A stretch of DNA of 64,000 nt from Tsukamurella paurometabola DSM 20162. GTDB taxonomy: Bacteria > Actinomycetota > Actinomycetes > Mycobacteriales > Mycobacteriaceae. Each line of letters begins with the position of its first letter. The first letter of the stretch is position 1. The stretch covers positions 2,294,001 through 2,358,000 of the forward strand of contig NC_014158.1 in NCBI RefSeq assembly GCF_000092225.1, in the 5' to 3' direction. Position numbers and translations under genes: made by a program. Of the stretch, positions 36,137 through 45,578 are shown piece by piece. The notes below the pieces were generated by a model. That model ran no database searches, had not been told where the DNA came from, and saw only the letters and a program-made list of their open reading frames with translations.

Positions 36137-36922
36137 TCACAGCTCGGTGATCGACGAGACCTTCCACGCGCCGTCGAACCGGTCGAGCACGAACTTGACC
36201 GGCGCCTGCCCCGTCATCCCGGGAACACCCCGCTCAGTCACCTGGCGCACCACGTTGAGCAGTACTTCTGCCCGGTTCGGCGCGGCGAAGGCAACACCCG
36301 CCGTCAACCCGGTGTCCTCGACCGTGATCGTCACGTCCTGAAGCTGCCCCGCGGCCTGAGTGATGCCCTGTCGCATCTTCTTCGCCTCGTCGACCATGCC
36401 GGGGGTGAGCAGCGCATTCATCCGCTGCTCCCATTGCCCCACGTTGTTCATGTCGATCGAATAGATGTCCTTGGCCGCCTGCTTCGCGATCGACGCCACC
36501 TGCGTGGTGAGCGCGGTGTTCACGTACGCCTCATTGGACACTCGGCCCGCGAAGGGCCGCGCGAACGCAACAGTGAGCGCCGCGGCCAGGATGACGACCG
36601 CGGCAGCGATCAGTGCATAGTTCACCCAGCCACCGGCACTCGAGTCCGCATCGCCAGAAACGACCTCCCCGGACTCCGGGTCCGGCTCCGCAGCCCCGGA
36701 CGCTTCCGGCTCGGCGGTCGGCTCGGCGGTCGGCTCGGTGGTCGTCGGAACGCCGGCGCGAGTCTCGTCCGGCGTCGCACCCGGGCGCCGCAGCGACGTG
36801 CCCCGCGCCACCGGGCGTTTGCGGGGCGGCTGCGGGGCGTGCACGTCGCTCGCTCCCTCATCCTCGGCACCCGTCGCAGCACCCCGCACCGGCTCGTCGT
36901 GCGTGTCTTCGTGATCGGTCAC
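36137..36922 (-). CDS. Mce-associated membrane protein (distal)
   Basis: 261 residues. A long charged and Pro/Thr/Glu-rich cytoplasmic N-terminus (about 95 residues, with TAEP repeats), one membrane helix (YALIAAAVVILAAALTVAFA) and an exported domain of the nuclear-transport-factor-like fold found in Mce-associated proteins (FDGAWKVSSI). Relatives stabilise Mce complexes in mycobacteria (known). GTG start overlaps the previous stop. Last gene of the mce operon. Confidence 0.82.
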   Translation of the reverse strand: MTDHEDTHDEPVRGAATGAEDEGASDVHAPQPPRKRPVARGTSLRRPGATPDETRAGVPTTTEPTAEPTAEPEASGAAEPDPESGEVVSGDADSSAGGWVNYALIAAAVVILAAALTVAFARPFAGRVSNEAYVNTALTTQVASIAKQAAKDIYSIDMNNVGQWEQRMNALLTPGMVDEAKKMRQGITQAAGQLQDVTITVEDTGLTAGVAFAAPNRAEVLLNVVRQVTERGVPGMTGQAPVKFVLDRFDGAWKVSSITEL

Positions 36923-37563
36923 GGCGTCCCTCCCGCGGTAGTGGGCGCTGGTGTGGGAGCGGGCGCATCGGCGGTGGGAACGACGGCTGTGGCCGGTGTG
37001 TTCGGATCGTTGGAACCGGTGGCCCCGCGCTGCTGCAGCGGAACCATCTCCGATGCCTTCCAGCCCTGATCGGTCTTCGACACCGACACCACATAGGTCC
37101 ACCGGTAGGCGTCGGCGGCGAGCTTGCCGCTCTCCACGGACTTCACCACGGAGTACACGAGCACCTTCGCAGTCCCGGCGTCGTAGTCGTACTCGGTGGG
37201 TGCCGCAGCGACGATCACGGGGTCGGTCTTCAGATCGGTTCCGGCGCGTTCCTTGAGACGATCTGCGGTGTACGCACGCTGCGACTTCTGCCAGCTGTCG
37301 AGCAGATCCCCCGTCATCGCACCCTCCATCCGCCGGAGCGTGCCCTCGGGATCCTTGGTGTCGAAGGTCTGGAAGTCCACCAGGGCCTGGCGTGCGCCGT
37401 CCACAGCGGCGTCGCGGTCGGCGGCGCGGCGATGCTCCGAGAACCAGCCCCACCACAGGACCCCCACCACGACGGCGGCCACCAGGGCCACGGCCAGCAG
37501 CGCCACCGCGAGCACCCGCCGGCGGTCGGTACCGGTCTTGGGCTCGTGCACTTCGTCGGTCAT
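36919..37563 (-). CDS. Mce-associated membrane protein (proximal)
   Basis: 214 residues: short basic N-terminus, a membrane helix (VLAVALLAVALVAAVVVGVLW), an exported Mas-type domain (ALVDFQTFDTKDPEGTLRRM, YRWTYVVSVSKTDQGWKASEM) and a Pro/Ala/Thr tail. It overlaps mceF by 4 bases and the distal mce-associated gene by 4 bases, so it belongs to the same mRNA. Confidence 0.85.
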   Translation of the reverse strand: MTDEVHEPKTGTDRRRVLAVALLAVALVAAVVVGVLWWGWFSEHRRAADRDAAVDGARQALVDFQTFDTKDPEGTLRRMEGAMTGDLLDSWQKSQRAYTADRLKERAGTDLKTDPVIVAAAPTEYDYDAGTAKVLVYSVVKSVESGKLAADAYRWTYVVSVSKTDQGWKASEMVPLQQRGATGSNDPNTPATAVVPTADAPAPTPAPTTAGGTP

Positions 37564-38822
37564 TTCGGGTGCCCTCCGAGCATGACGGCGGCGGCCTGCG
37601 CCAGAGGGCCTAGGTCGATGCGGTCGGGGGCGAGGACCTTCGGCTTCGAATCCCAGGGCTGCGACACCCGCGGGTCGGCGTACCGAGCGCGGTCGGCGCT
37701 TCGGACACCGGTCGGGTTTCCCTGGGGCACATCACAACTGACTTCGGTATTGAACGGGAAGGGATCCCGGTTCACATCGAAATCAGGGTTGGACTTCTTG
37801 ATCTCGTCGATCATCTTCTGCGTCGATTCATAGCCGACGGTGCACGCCGGCGGGTTGTTCACTTCGAGGACCACACCGTAGTGCAACAGCCCGTCCCCGG
37901 GCGATGTGGAGAACGCACCGGAGGCGATCTTCGGGAACAGGATGAGCACCTGCTTGAGATTGGGTGCCACCTTGTCCACGGCGGTGAGCTGGGAGGCCAG
38001 ATCGTGGACCACCTTCGTCACATCACCACCGGCCTGCTGCACGAGCGCGCTCAGCTGCGTGGCCGAGAGGTTGCCGGTCTGCAGTAGACGCCGCACATCG
38101 GGATCGCTGTTGGCGAGTGTCTCGGTGACCACCTTCAGGCTGTCCGCCCACTGCCGGATGGCGGACGACTGCTCGGCCTGCGTCCCGAGCGCCGTTGTGC
38201 TGTTCGTGATGAGCGAGAGCGTCGCATCGAGGTTGTCGGTGCCGGTCTTTCCGAGCCGCGACAGCGACTCGATCAAGGCCCGCAGATTCTGGCCGTTGCC
38301 GCCGAGCGCCACGGACAACTCGGTGACCACCGTCTTCAGCTTGGCCGGATCGACCGACTCACTGAGCACGGTGACGTGCTTGAGGAAGTCTTCGATCGGC
38401 TCCTGGGTCTTCACATCGCGGATCACCGAACCGTCCACGAGCACGGCGTCGGTCGGGCGCACCCCCTCGGCGACCTTCTTGGGCACCAGGTCCATGTACT
38501 GCTCGCCGATGGAACTGCGCTCGGCGACGGTGGCCTGCACGTCGGCGGGAACGCTGGGTCGGCTGGTATCCAACTGCAGATCGACTTGCACGCCCTCGGG
38601 CACGAGGTGCAGCTGCCCGACCCTCCCGACCGGGGTGCCGCGGTAGGTGACCTCGGCATTGGTGAAGATGCCGCCGGAATCCTTGAGCATCACCTTCACG
38701 GTGTACACACCGAAACCGAGCATCTTGTCGATCCGTGCGTACTGGGCCCCGACGAAGGCAATGCCCACGATGGCGAGCACGGCGAACACGAGCAACTGCC
38801 GGCGCTGGAGCTTGGGAATCAT
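37560..38822 (-). CDS. mceF: Mce family protein F
   Basis: 420 residues. N-terminal anchor (LLVFAVLAIVGIAFVGAQ), MCE/MlaD domain (VYTVKVMLKDSGGIFTNAEVTYRGTPVGRV), then long helical needle segments with repeated LTD/S-L patterns and a C-terminal cysteine-containing region (ACTVGYES, SCDVPQG). Six Mce proteins form the hexameric tube spanning the periplasm for lipid import (known). Four-base overlaps on both sides. Confidence 0.9.
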   Translation of the reverse strand: MIPKLQRRQLLVFAVLAIVGIAFVGAQYARIDKMLGFGVYTVKVMLKDSGGIFTNAEVTYRGTPVGRVGQLHLVPEGVQVDLQLDTSRPSVPADVQATVAERSSIGEQYMDLVPKKVAEGVRPTDAVLVDGSVIRDVKTQEPIEDFLKHVTVLSESVDPAKLKTVVTELSVALGGNGQNLRALIESLSRLGKTGTDNLDATLSLITNSTTALGTQAEQSSAIRQWADSLKVVTETLANSDPDVRRLLQTGNLSATQLSALVQQAGGDVTKVVHDLASQLTAVDKVAPNLKQVLILFPKIASGAFSTSPGDGLLHYGVVLEVNNPPACTVGYESTQKMIDEIKKSNPDFDVNRDPFPFNTEVSCDVPQGNPTGVRSADRARYADPRVSQPWDSKPKVLAPDRIDLGPLAQAAAVMLGGHPK

Positions 38823-39889
38823 CGGTTGCCTCCCCGTCCCGAACCCGGACCGTACTTCGGCGGGACGTAGGTCGGTGCGGGTTTGCCCGCACCGAGTGCC
38901 TCGAGCTGGTTGATCAGACGGGTGTCGAGCGAGATGAACAGGTTCATCGAGTCGCCCTTGATCGCGTCGACGCCCGCGTCCGGGAACGGGAACGTGGCGA
39001 CGAAGGGCAGCGCGGTGACGATGTCATCAGCAGCACCGGCGAGGGCGCGCAGCGTGGGACGAAGCGCGAGCAGGTTCTCGATCGTCTCCTGCTGCGACCG
39101 GCTGAGCACGTCCGTGCCCACCGTGCCGAGCCGATCGAGTTGCTTGATCATCTCGATGATCTCGGGACGCTGCTGATTGAGTACCGCTGTACCGCGGGGC
39201 AGTTCGGCGAGTATCCGGCTGATCTGCGTGGTCTGCGATTGTGCTCGTCGCGACAACGCGGCCAACCCGTCGATGGCGCGAGTGATATCGCCCCGCTGCT
39301 CGTTGAGCCCCTTGATCAGTTCGTCGGTCTGGGTGATCAACGAGCGCACCTGCCGCGGATTGCTCATGGCGGTGTTGAGTTCATCCACGATCGGTTTCAG
39401 CTGACCGACTCCCCCGTCGTTGAGGACGAGGGACAGCACCCCGAGCACCTCCTCGATACCGGCGGTGGTCTTGTTCTGGGTGGCGGGGATGGTGGCGCCG
39501 CTGGGCAGGGACCGGCCGTCCGATCCGCCGGCCGAGACGAGGGTGATGTACTTCTCGCCCAGGAGATTCGACTGTTCGATCTGGGCCCGGGCATCCGCGG
39601 GCACCGTGACCCCGTCGCGAACCTTGACGGTGACCTCGGCGGTCCAGCCATCCGCCGCGATCCCGATGGACTCGACCTTGCCGACGGTGGCACCGCCGAT
39701 CCGGACCGACGATTCGGGCACCAGGTCCAGCACGTTCGAGAACTGAAGGTGCAGGGTCGTGGGGCGGGCACCGAGCGCGGGACCGCCGGGGAGCGGCAGC
39801 GAGTAGATGCCCTGGCTGCCGCACGCGGTGAGGACCACGGCGGCGGTCGCCAACGCTCCGCCCGCGAAGATCCGGCGTCGCAGGCTCAT
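38819..39889 (-). CDS. mceE: Mce family lipoprotein E
   Basis: 356 residues. It is the one Mce subunit with a lipobox (VVLTAC), so it is lipid-anchored as MceE/LprK proteins are. MCE domain: LHLQFSNVLDLVPESSVRIGGATVGKV. The rest is helical. Start at 39889 overlaps the mceD stop by ATGA; stop overlaps mceF start. Confidence 0.92.
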   Translation of the reverse strand: MSLRRRIFAGGALATAAVVLTACGSQGIYSLPLPGGPALGARPTTLHLQFSNVLDLVPESSVRIGGATVGKVESIGIAADGWTAEVTVKVRDGVTVPADARAQIEQSNLLGEKYITLVSAGGSDGRSLPSGATIPATQNKTTAGIEEVLGVLSLVLNDGGVGQLKPIVDELNTAMSNPRQVRSLITQTDELIKGLNEQRGDITRAIDGLAALSRRAQSQTTQISRILAELPRGTAVLNQQRPEIIEMIKQLDRLGTVGTDVLSRSQQETIENLLALRPTLRALAGAADDIVTALPFVATFPFPDAGVDAIKGDSMNLFISLDTRLINQLEALGAGKPAPTYVPPKYGPGSGRGGNR

Positions 39890-41271
39890 CGGGCACCTCC
39901 GGTGGTCGCGGTGGACGACGCCGGCGCCGTGGAAGCCGAGGACGAGGGCTTCGGTGTGCTCGGCGCGGACGCGGGTGCCGGGGAGCTCGACGGGGCCGGC
40001 CGGGTGCCCGCGGGGGTCTTGGGGAGCACGCCGTCGACCGACGGGGAGGTGCGCCCCGGGACCGTGCCGGGCACGGGCCCCTGCTGCAGGTTCAGGCCGG
40101 AGAGGATTCCGAACGGCAGGTTGAGCTGCGGCACGCGGACACCATCGGTGATCTGCTTGGCCAAACCGGTGCACTGGCTCAGCAACGGCCCCAGGGTCTT
40201 CGACAGTTGCTCGAATTGCGGATTGCCGGGCATCAGCTTGCCGAGATCGGCCATCTTGCAGACCGCTCCGAACGGATCTTGCAGATCGGGAAGGTTCGGG
40301 CGCAGCGTGAGCGTCCCGGTGTCACCGTCGTAGGCCTGCTGCAGGTTACTGGCCGCGATCGGAAGGTACGACAGGATCTGTGCCTGTGCGGTCCGGGTGT
40401 CGTTGAGGATCTTGGTGATCTCGGTCAGGCCGTTGACGTTGGAGGTCAACGCGTCCCGGTTGTCGCGGACGAAGGCGCCGACATCGCCGAGAGCCGAGGC
40501 GAGCAGGTTGAGCGCCTTGGTGAAGTCGTCCCGCTCTCCGGCCAGGTAGCCGGTCAGATCCGCGAGCTGGGTGTTGAACACCCTGACCTGCTTGTCATTC
40601 TCCGCGAGCATCGTGACGAAGGTGTTGAGCCCCTTGACGGTTGCGGCGATGTTGTCGCGCGAATCGGAGAGTGTGGTGGCGGCCTTCGACAGTCCGGCAA
40701 TGGCATCGGCCATTGCCTGGCCGTTGCCGGCGAGATTCTGCGAGGACACATCGAGCACCTCGGTGAGCGCTCCGCGCTTGTTCGCGCCCTCGGGACCGAG
40801 CGCTTGCGCGAGGGTACTGACGGAGGCGTAGACCTGGTCGATCTCGACCGGCGTCATCGTGTGATCCTCGGCGACCACGGCACCGGACTGGGCGGTGGGA
40901 CCGTCGGAGTACACCGGAAGCAGCTGGACGTAGCGGTCCGAGATCACCGACGGCGTGACCTGCGCGGCCCACAGGTCTTGTGGCAACTGCACTCCACGAT
41001 CGACGTGCAATTGGACCCGCACCCGGTCGCGCTCGGGGCTGACTTCGTCGATCTCGCCGACCTTGACCCCGAGGATCCGCACATCGGAGCCGGCGTAGAT
41101 GCCGACGCCGCGGTCGAAGTAGGCGGTGATGCGGGTGGCACCGGCACTGCGGACCAGCCACCAGCCAGCTCCGGCCAGGACCACCACGGCCACCAGCATC
41201 ACGACGAGGATCGCAACGCGGGTGGGGTTGAGGCCCATGATCTTCCGGGAGAGCGGAATACGGTCCGTCAC
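39886..41271 (-). CDS. mceD: Mce family protein D
   Basis: 461 residues. Membrane anchor (VAILVVMLVAVVVLAGAGWW), MCE domain (ITAYFDRGVGIYAGSDVRILGVKVGEI), helical needle, and a long Pro/Ser/Thr-rich C-terminal tail of about 65 residues, usual for MceC/D-type subunits in the outer part of the envelope. Overlaps mceC and mceE by 4 bases. Confidence 0.9.
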   Translation of the reverse strand: MTDRIPLSRKIMGLNPTRVAILVVMLVAVVVLAGAGWWLVRSAGATRITAYFDRGVGIYAGSDVRILGVKVGEIDEVSPERDRVRVQLHVDRGVQLPQDLWAAQVTPSVISDRYVQLLPVYSDGPTAQSGAVVAEDHTMTPVEIDQVYASVSTLAQALGPEGANKRGALTEVLDVSSQNLAGNGQAMADAIAGLSKAATTLSDSRDNIAATVKGLNTFVTMLAENDKQVRVFNTQLADLTGYLAGERDDFTKALNLLASALGDVGAFVRDNRDALTSNVNGLTEITKILNDTRTAQAQILSYLPIAASNLQQAYDGDTGTLTLRPNLPDLQDPFGAVCKMADLGKLMPGNPQFEQLSKTLGPLLSQCTGLAKQITDGVRVPQLNLPFGILSGLNLQQGPVPGTVPGRTSPSVDGVLPKTPAGTRPAPSSSPAPASAPSTPKPSSSASTAPASSTATTGGAR

Positions 41272-42320
41272 TTCTGCCCCCCGTTCGTCAACAGGTCCTT
41301 GCGCACGGGTTCGCGGGAACCGGGGATCACCGGTAGCCCGGGCGGCGTGAGGTTGGTGACCACCGACTCCTGCCAGCGACCGTTACCGAAGACGTTGGCA
41401 TACACCTTGTAGAACGGCGCGAGCAGCGTGATGGTGCTCTCGAGCCCCTTCTTGTTGTCCTGCAGGAGCTGCACCACCTGGCGCAACGAGGCGAGCGCGG
41501 GCCCGATCTGCTGCTCGTTGTCGCGCACGATTCCCGTGAGTGTGGTGGACAACGACTGCGTGGTGCGCAGCAGCCTGGTGATGTCGTCCTGCCGCTGATT
41601 CAATGTGGTGAGCAGCAGTCCGGCGTCGGTGATCAACGTGCGGAAGGTCTCGGTCCGGTCGGCGAGGATCTTCGAGGTCTTACCCGCCTGGTCCAGCAGC
41701 CGCTGCAGCTCCTCGTCGCGCTTGTTGATCGTCTCGGACAACCGCGTGATCCCGGTGAGTGATTCCCGCACATTGGGCGGCGTCTCGCGGAAGGCGTCCG
41801 CCAGCGTGCGCATGCTCGCCGCCAACTTCGTGGTGTCGGTCTTGTCGATCGATGCGCTGGCGTCGGAGAACGCTGCGACCACGTCGTACGGCGACGTGGT
41901 GTCGGTGATCGGCCGTTGGGGATCGAGACGGTTCGCGCCGCGCGGCTCCAGCGCCACGTACTTCTGCCCGAGCACCGTCTTGATCTGAATGCTGGCGGAG
42001 GTGTTCTCGCCCAGCCAGACGTCTTTCGCCCGGAACGTGACTTTGGCCTTGGCGGCCTTCGTATCGAGTTCGACGGCCTGCACGGTCCCCACCTTGACGC
42101 CGGCCACCCGGACCTCGTTGCTCGGCAACAGCCCCGCGGCCTCGCTGAACAACGCGGTGTAGGTGGTGCCGGCGCCGATGAGCGGCAGGCGGTCGATGAA
42201 GAAGGCGGAAGCGGTGGCCATCAACAGCACCACAATGCCCATGGCACCGACCGTGACCGGCGACCGGCGCGCGCCACGCCGGCGCTCGGGGAACCGCTGT
42301 GCGGTGTCGTCGTCGGTCAT
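41268..42320 (-). CDS. mceC: Mce family protein C
   Basis: 350 residues. Anchor helix (VGAMGIVVLLMATASAFFI), MCE domain (YTALFSEAAGLLPSNEVRVAGVKVGTV), then helices with regular hydrophobic repeats. It lacks the Pro-rich tail seen in MceD. Start overlaps mceB stop, and stop overlaps mceD start (ATGA). Confidence 0.9.
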   Translation of the reverse strand: MTDDDTAQRFPERRRGARRSPVTVGAMGIVVLLMATASAFFIDRLPLIGAGTTYTALFSEAAGLLPSNEVRVAGVKVGTVQAVELDTKAAKAKVTFRAKDVWLGENTSASIQIKTVLGQKYVALEPRGANRLDPQRPITDTTSPYDVVAAFSDASASIDKTDTTKLAASMRTLADAFRETPPNVRESLTGITRLSETINKRDEELQRLLDQAGKTSKILADRTETFRTLITDAGLLLTTLNQRQDDITRLLRTTQSLSTTLTGIVRDNEQQIGPALASLRQVVQLLQDNKKGLESTITLLAPFYKVYANVFGNGRWQESVVTNLTPPGLPVIPGSREPVRKDLLTNGGQK

Positions 42321-43408
42321 CGCGGGTTCCCGTCCCGGTAGCAGCGAGTGGCAGTGTTGGTGTACACGGGCTGGTTCACCGACGGCACGTCGATCGCGAG
42401 CGCGATGTTGTCGCCCTTGCCTGTGCCGGCGACGATGTCGGCGCCGCAGAGGTAGAACTGGAACCACCCGCCGAAGGACGCGAGTCGGCCCACGGCCTGG
42501 ATCTTCTCCGGAAGGAAGTTCAGGGTGTGCGCCACGTCGGTGCTGCGGCCGTTGAGCTTGTCGGTGAGAGCACGCAGGGCAGCCACATCGTCCTTAATCG
42601 CGCCACGCGTGGGCGTGAGGATCGAATCCGTGACCGCAGTCAGTTGCGATACCGAGCCGAGGGCGGATCCGATCGCGCCACGATCTTCAGACAACCCGGT
42701 CACCAATTGCTGGGTGGTGTCGAGCAGGTCGGTGAACTGCTTGTCGCGCTCGTTGATCGTGCCCAGCACCTTCGTGAGGTTGGTGATGAGCTCGCCGATC
42801 ACAGCGTCCTTGTCGGCGATGGTGTTGGTCAGCGACGCGGTATTGACCACGAGGTCGTTCACAGTGCCGCCCTGCCCCTGGAAGACCGTGATGATCTGGC
42901 TCGCCAGCTTGTTCACATCGTCGGCAGTGAGCTGCTTGAACAGTGGCTTGAACCCGTTGAACAGGTCGGTCAGATTCACCGCGGGCCGGGTGCGCTCGAT
43001 CGGGATGGTATCGCCCGGTCGGTACGGGGTGGCCCGGGATTCGCCACGCACCGGATCGTTGTCCGTTGGGGCCTGCATGAGTTCGAGGTAGCGCTGTCCC
43101 ACGAGGTTCCGCAGCCGCAACGCCGCGGTGGCCGACCCCGGGATGGAGTCGCGATCGCTGAGATTGAATGCGACATCGGCCTGGCCGCGGTCGTGAATCG
43201 CCACGCCGGTGATCTGGCCGACACGCACCCCGGCGATCCGGACCTCATCGCCCTTCTGCACCATCGTCGCGTCGGAGAAGATCGCATGGTAGTCACGGCC
43301 GAAGCTGAAGTTGAGCTGCGCGATCGACGCGCCGAGAATGCCTGTCGCGGTCGCGGTGACGACTGCGAAGACGATCAACTTGAGCAGCGGCCCGGTGAGC
43401 GGCTTCAT
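42317..43408 (-). CDS. mceB: Mce family protein B
   Basis: 363 residues. Anchor (LIVFAVVTATATGILGASI), MCE domain (YHAIFSDATMVQKGDEVRIAGVRVGQI), helical part with IADKDAVIGELITNLTKVL, and a C-terminal Cys pair region (FYLCGAD, TRCYRDG). Start at 43408 gives the direct overlap with the mceA stop. Confidence 0.9.
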   Translation of the reverse strand: MKPLTGPLLKLIVFAVVTATATGILGASIAQLNFSFGRDYHAIFSDATMVQKGDEVRIAGVRVGQITGVAIHDRGQADVAFNLSDRDSIPGSATAALRLRNLVGQRYLELMQAPTDNDPVRGESRATPYRPGDTIPIERTRPAVNLTDLFNGFKPLFKQLTADDVNKLASQIITVFQGQGGTVNDLVVNTASLTNTIADKDAVIGELITNLTKVLGTINERDKQFTDLLDTTQQLVTGLSEDRGAIGSALGSVSQLTAVTDSILTPTRGAIKDDVAALRALTDKLNGRSTDVAHTLNFLPEKIQAVGRLASFGGWFQFYLCGADIVAGTGKGDNIALAIDVPSVNQPVYTNTATRCYRDGNPR

Positions 43409-44742
43409 CGGATCTGCACCTCCTTGCCCACCATGGCCGGCACGAAGACACCGGTGAGCCATTCCGGCACGTCACCGGGGTCGACGCCGGAAGCCACAGC
43501 GAACGAGGCCCGGGCGGCACGCGAGTTCTGGCCCGCGACAGCGGCGGTCGGCATCGGCGACGGGGCCCTCACCGACGGTTCCGGCAACTGGTAGCGGGAG
43601 TCCTGGACTCCCGGGTTGCGCGCCGGAGTCGGGAACGCACCGCCGGCGTACGGGCCGCCGGGGTACATCGGCGCCGGATGCGTCTTGATCGCGTTGTAGC
43701 AGGCGGGACCGCGATCGTCGAACCACCGCGGCTCGTCCTGATTGGGCAGATACCGCCCGCGGGAGTTGGTGACGATCATCGAGATTCGCGCGCCCGGCTG
43801 ATTGGTGCCCTGTCCGACGATCCGGTTGGCCTCGGGCAGGAGGGTCGCGAATCGTTCAAAGGTACAACCGAACTCGGGAGAATACCGGGCCAAGATGGTG
43901 AGCGTGGTATTCGACTTGTTCATCACCGTCACCAGTTGCTCGCGGTTGCCCTCGAGCAACCCGGCGGTCCGTCCGGCGCCGTCGGCGACCGAGGTCCAGA
44001 AGGCGTGAAACGCCTGCTGCCCGGATACGACGGTGCTGTTGGTGGTGCGGAAGGTGTCGAGCGCGGTGATCAGATCGGGCAGAGCCTGCGAGTAGGTGGC
44101 GGAGACGGTGGCCAGCGACCGCAGCGAGGATTGCAGATCGGGCATCACGGCGTTCACCTGGGAGAAGATGTTCGTGAACCGGCCGATCGTGGTCTGCAGG
44201 TTCTGGCCGTTGCCGGACAGCGCATTCGACAGAGCACCCAGGGTGGCGTTGAGATCCTGGGGCGGCACCGCACGGAGCAGCGGCAGCAGCTTGTCGAACA
44301 GCTCGTTGAGCTCGGTGGCGTTGCCGGAACTGTCGGTGTGGATGGTGGCGCCGTCGGCGAGTGCTGCTCCACCGGGAGTGCCGGGGCCGCCCTGTCCCTC
44401 CGGCACCTGCAATGCCACGTAGCGCTGGCCGAACAAGGTCTTCGGGAGGATGCGGGCGGTGACCGCCCCGGGGATCTGCCGCGCTTCGTCGGGCTTGAGT
44501 CCCATCCGGATCACGGCCTTACCGTCCCGCACGGACACATCGCGCACGGTTCCCACTTCGACGCCGCGGGCACGCACCTCCGAGTTCACCGGGAGGGAGG
44601 CGCCGGCAGTATCGGTGACGAGCTCGACCCAGGTGAAGGTCTCGAACCGTTGCTGGTACTTGCCGATCGTCGCCACGAGGAAGAGCGCGCAGACCCCGAA
44701 GAAGGCGAGACCGAGCAGACGCCGCCGCACCGTCCGCATCAT
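43405..44742 (-). CDS. mceA: Mce family protein A
   Basis: 445 residues, first Mce subunit. Anchor (LLGLAFFGVCALFLVATI), MCE domain (TWVELVTDTAGASLPVNSEVRARGVEVGTV), helices, and a tail with CTFERF, ACYNAIK and a Pro/Ala-rich stretch. Two ATG codons are adjacent at the start; the first overlaps the yrbE4B stop (ATGA). Confidence 0.9.
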   Translation of the reverse strand: MMRTVRRRLLGLAFFGVCALFLVATIGKYQQRFETFTWVELVTDTAGASLPVNSEVRARGVEVGTVRDVSVRDGKAVIRMGLKPDEARQIPGAVTARILPKTLFGQRYVALQVPEGQGGPGTPGGAALADGATIHTDSSGNATELNELFDKLLPLLRAVPPQDLNATLGALSNALSGNGQNLQTTIGRFTNIFSQVNAVMPDLQSSLRSLATVSATYSQALPDLITALDTFRTTNSTVVSGQQAFHAFWTSVADGAGRTAGLLEGNREQLVTVMNKSNTTLTILARYSPEFGCTFERFATLLPEANRIVGQGTNQPGARISMIVTNSRGRYLPNQDEPRWFDDRGPACYNAIKTHPAPMYPGGPYAGGAFPTPARNPGVQDSRYQLPEPSVRAPSPMPTAAVAGQNSRAARASFAVASGVDPGDVPEWLTGVFVPAMVGKEVQIR

Positions 44743-45578
44743 GCGATCTTCACCGTGGTGGTGGTGCCCCAGATGGCGAGGCTGAGGAAGAAGTCGAGCA
44801 GGGCGATGGCCACCAGCGAGGTGCGCACGGCCCGGCCGACCGCGACGCCGACACCGGCGGGGCCGCCGGATGCGTTGTAACCGTAGTAGCAGTGCACCAG
44901 CACCAGCACGAAGGCGAACACGAGGACCTTGCCGAAAGACCACAGCACATCGTCGGGTGACAGGAACAGGTTGAAGTAGTGGTCGTACGTGCCCGTCGAT
45001 TGCCCTAGAAGCGTGGTGTTGACGAACCTCGTCATCACGTAGGACGCGAGCAGGCCCACGATGTACAGCGGGATCACGGCCACGAAGCCGGCGATCACGC
45101 GGGTGGCGGTGAGGAAGGAAATCGAGGGGATGGCCATCGCCTCGAGCGCGTCGATCTCCTCGGAGATCCGCATGGCGCCGAGCTGGGCGGTGAAGCCACA
45201 CCCGACGGTGGCGGACATGGCCAGGGCCGCCACGAGCGGGGTGAGCTCGCGTGTGTTGACGTATGCCGAGAGGAATCCGGTCATGACCGAGGCACCGAGC
45301 TGCTGCAGCGCCGCATTGCCCTGCAAACCGACGACGATGCCTGTGAAACCGCAGAGCATGAGGACCACGCCGACGGTGCCGGCGATGACGGCCAAGGCGC
45401 CGCTGCCGAAGGCCACTTCGGCGAGAACGCGGCCGACCTCCTTCGGGTACCGCGCGATCGACTGCGGGATGAATCCGATCGAGCGTCCGTAGAAGGACAT
45501 CTGCTCGCCCGCGCCATCGAGCACCTTGAGCGGTGCACCGGCGGCCTTGCGCGCCTTGTCAGTGAAGCTGCGCGACAT
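44739..45578 (-). CDS. yrbE4B: YrbE-type MlaE permease B
   Basis: 279 residues, five to six membrane helices. MlaE-family block TVGCGFTAQLGAMRISEEIDALEAMAI is present, where the EExDALxxM helix contacts the ABC ATPase (MceG, not in this window). It forms the inner-membrane permease with YrbE4A. Its ATG follows the YrbE4A stop directly (TAGATG). Confidence 0.92.
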   Translation of the reverse strand: MSRSFTDKARKAAGAPLKVLDGAGEQMSFYGRSIGFIPQSIARYPKEVGRVLAEVAFGSGALAVIAGTVGVVLMLCGFTGIVVGLQGNAALQQLGASVMTGFLSAYVNTRELTPLVAALAMSATVGCGFTAQLGAMRISEEIDALEAMAIPSISFLTATRVIAGFVAVIPLYIVGLLASYVMTRFVNTTLLGQSTGTYDHYFNLFLSPDDVLWSFGKVLVFAFVLVLVHCYYGYNASGGPAGVGVAVGRAVRTSLVAIALLDFFLSLAIWGTTTTVKIA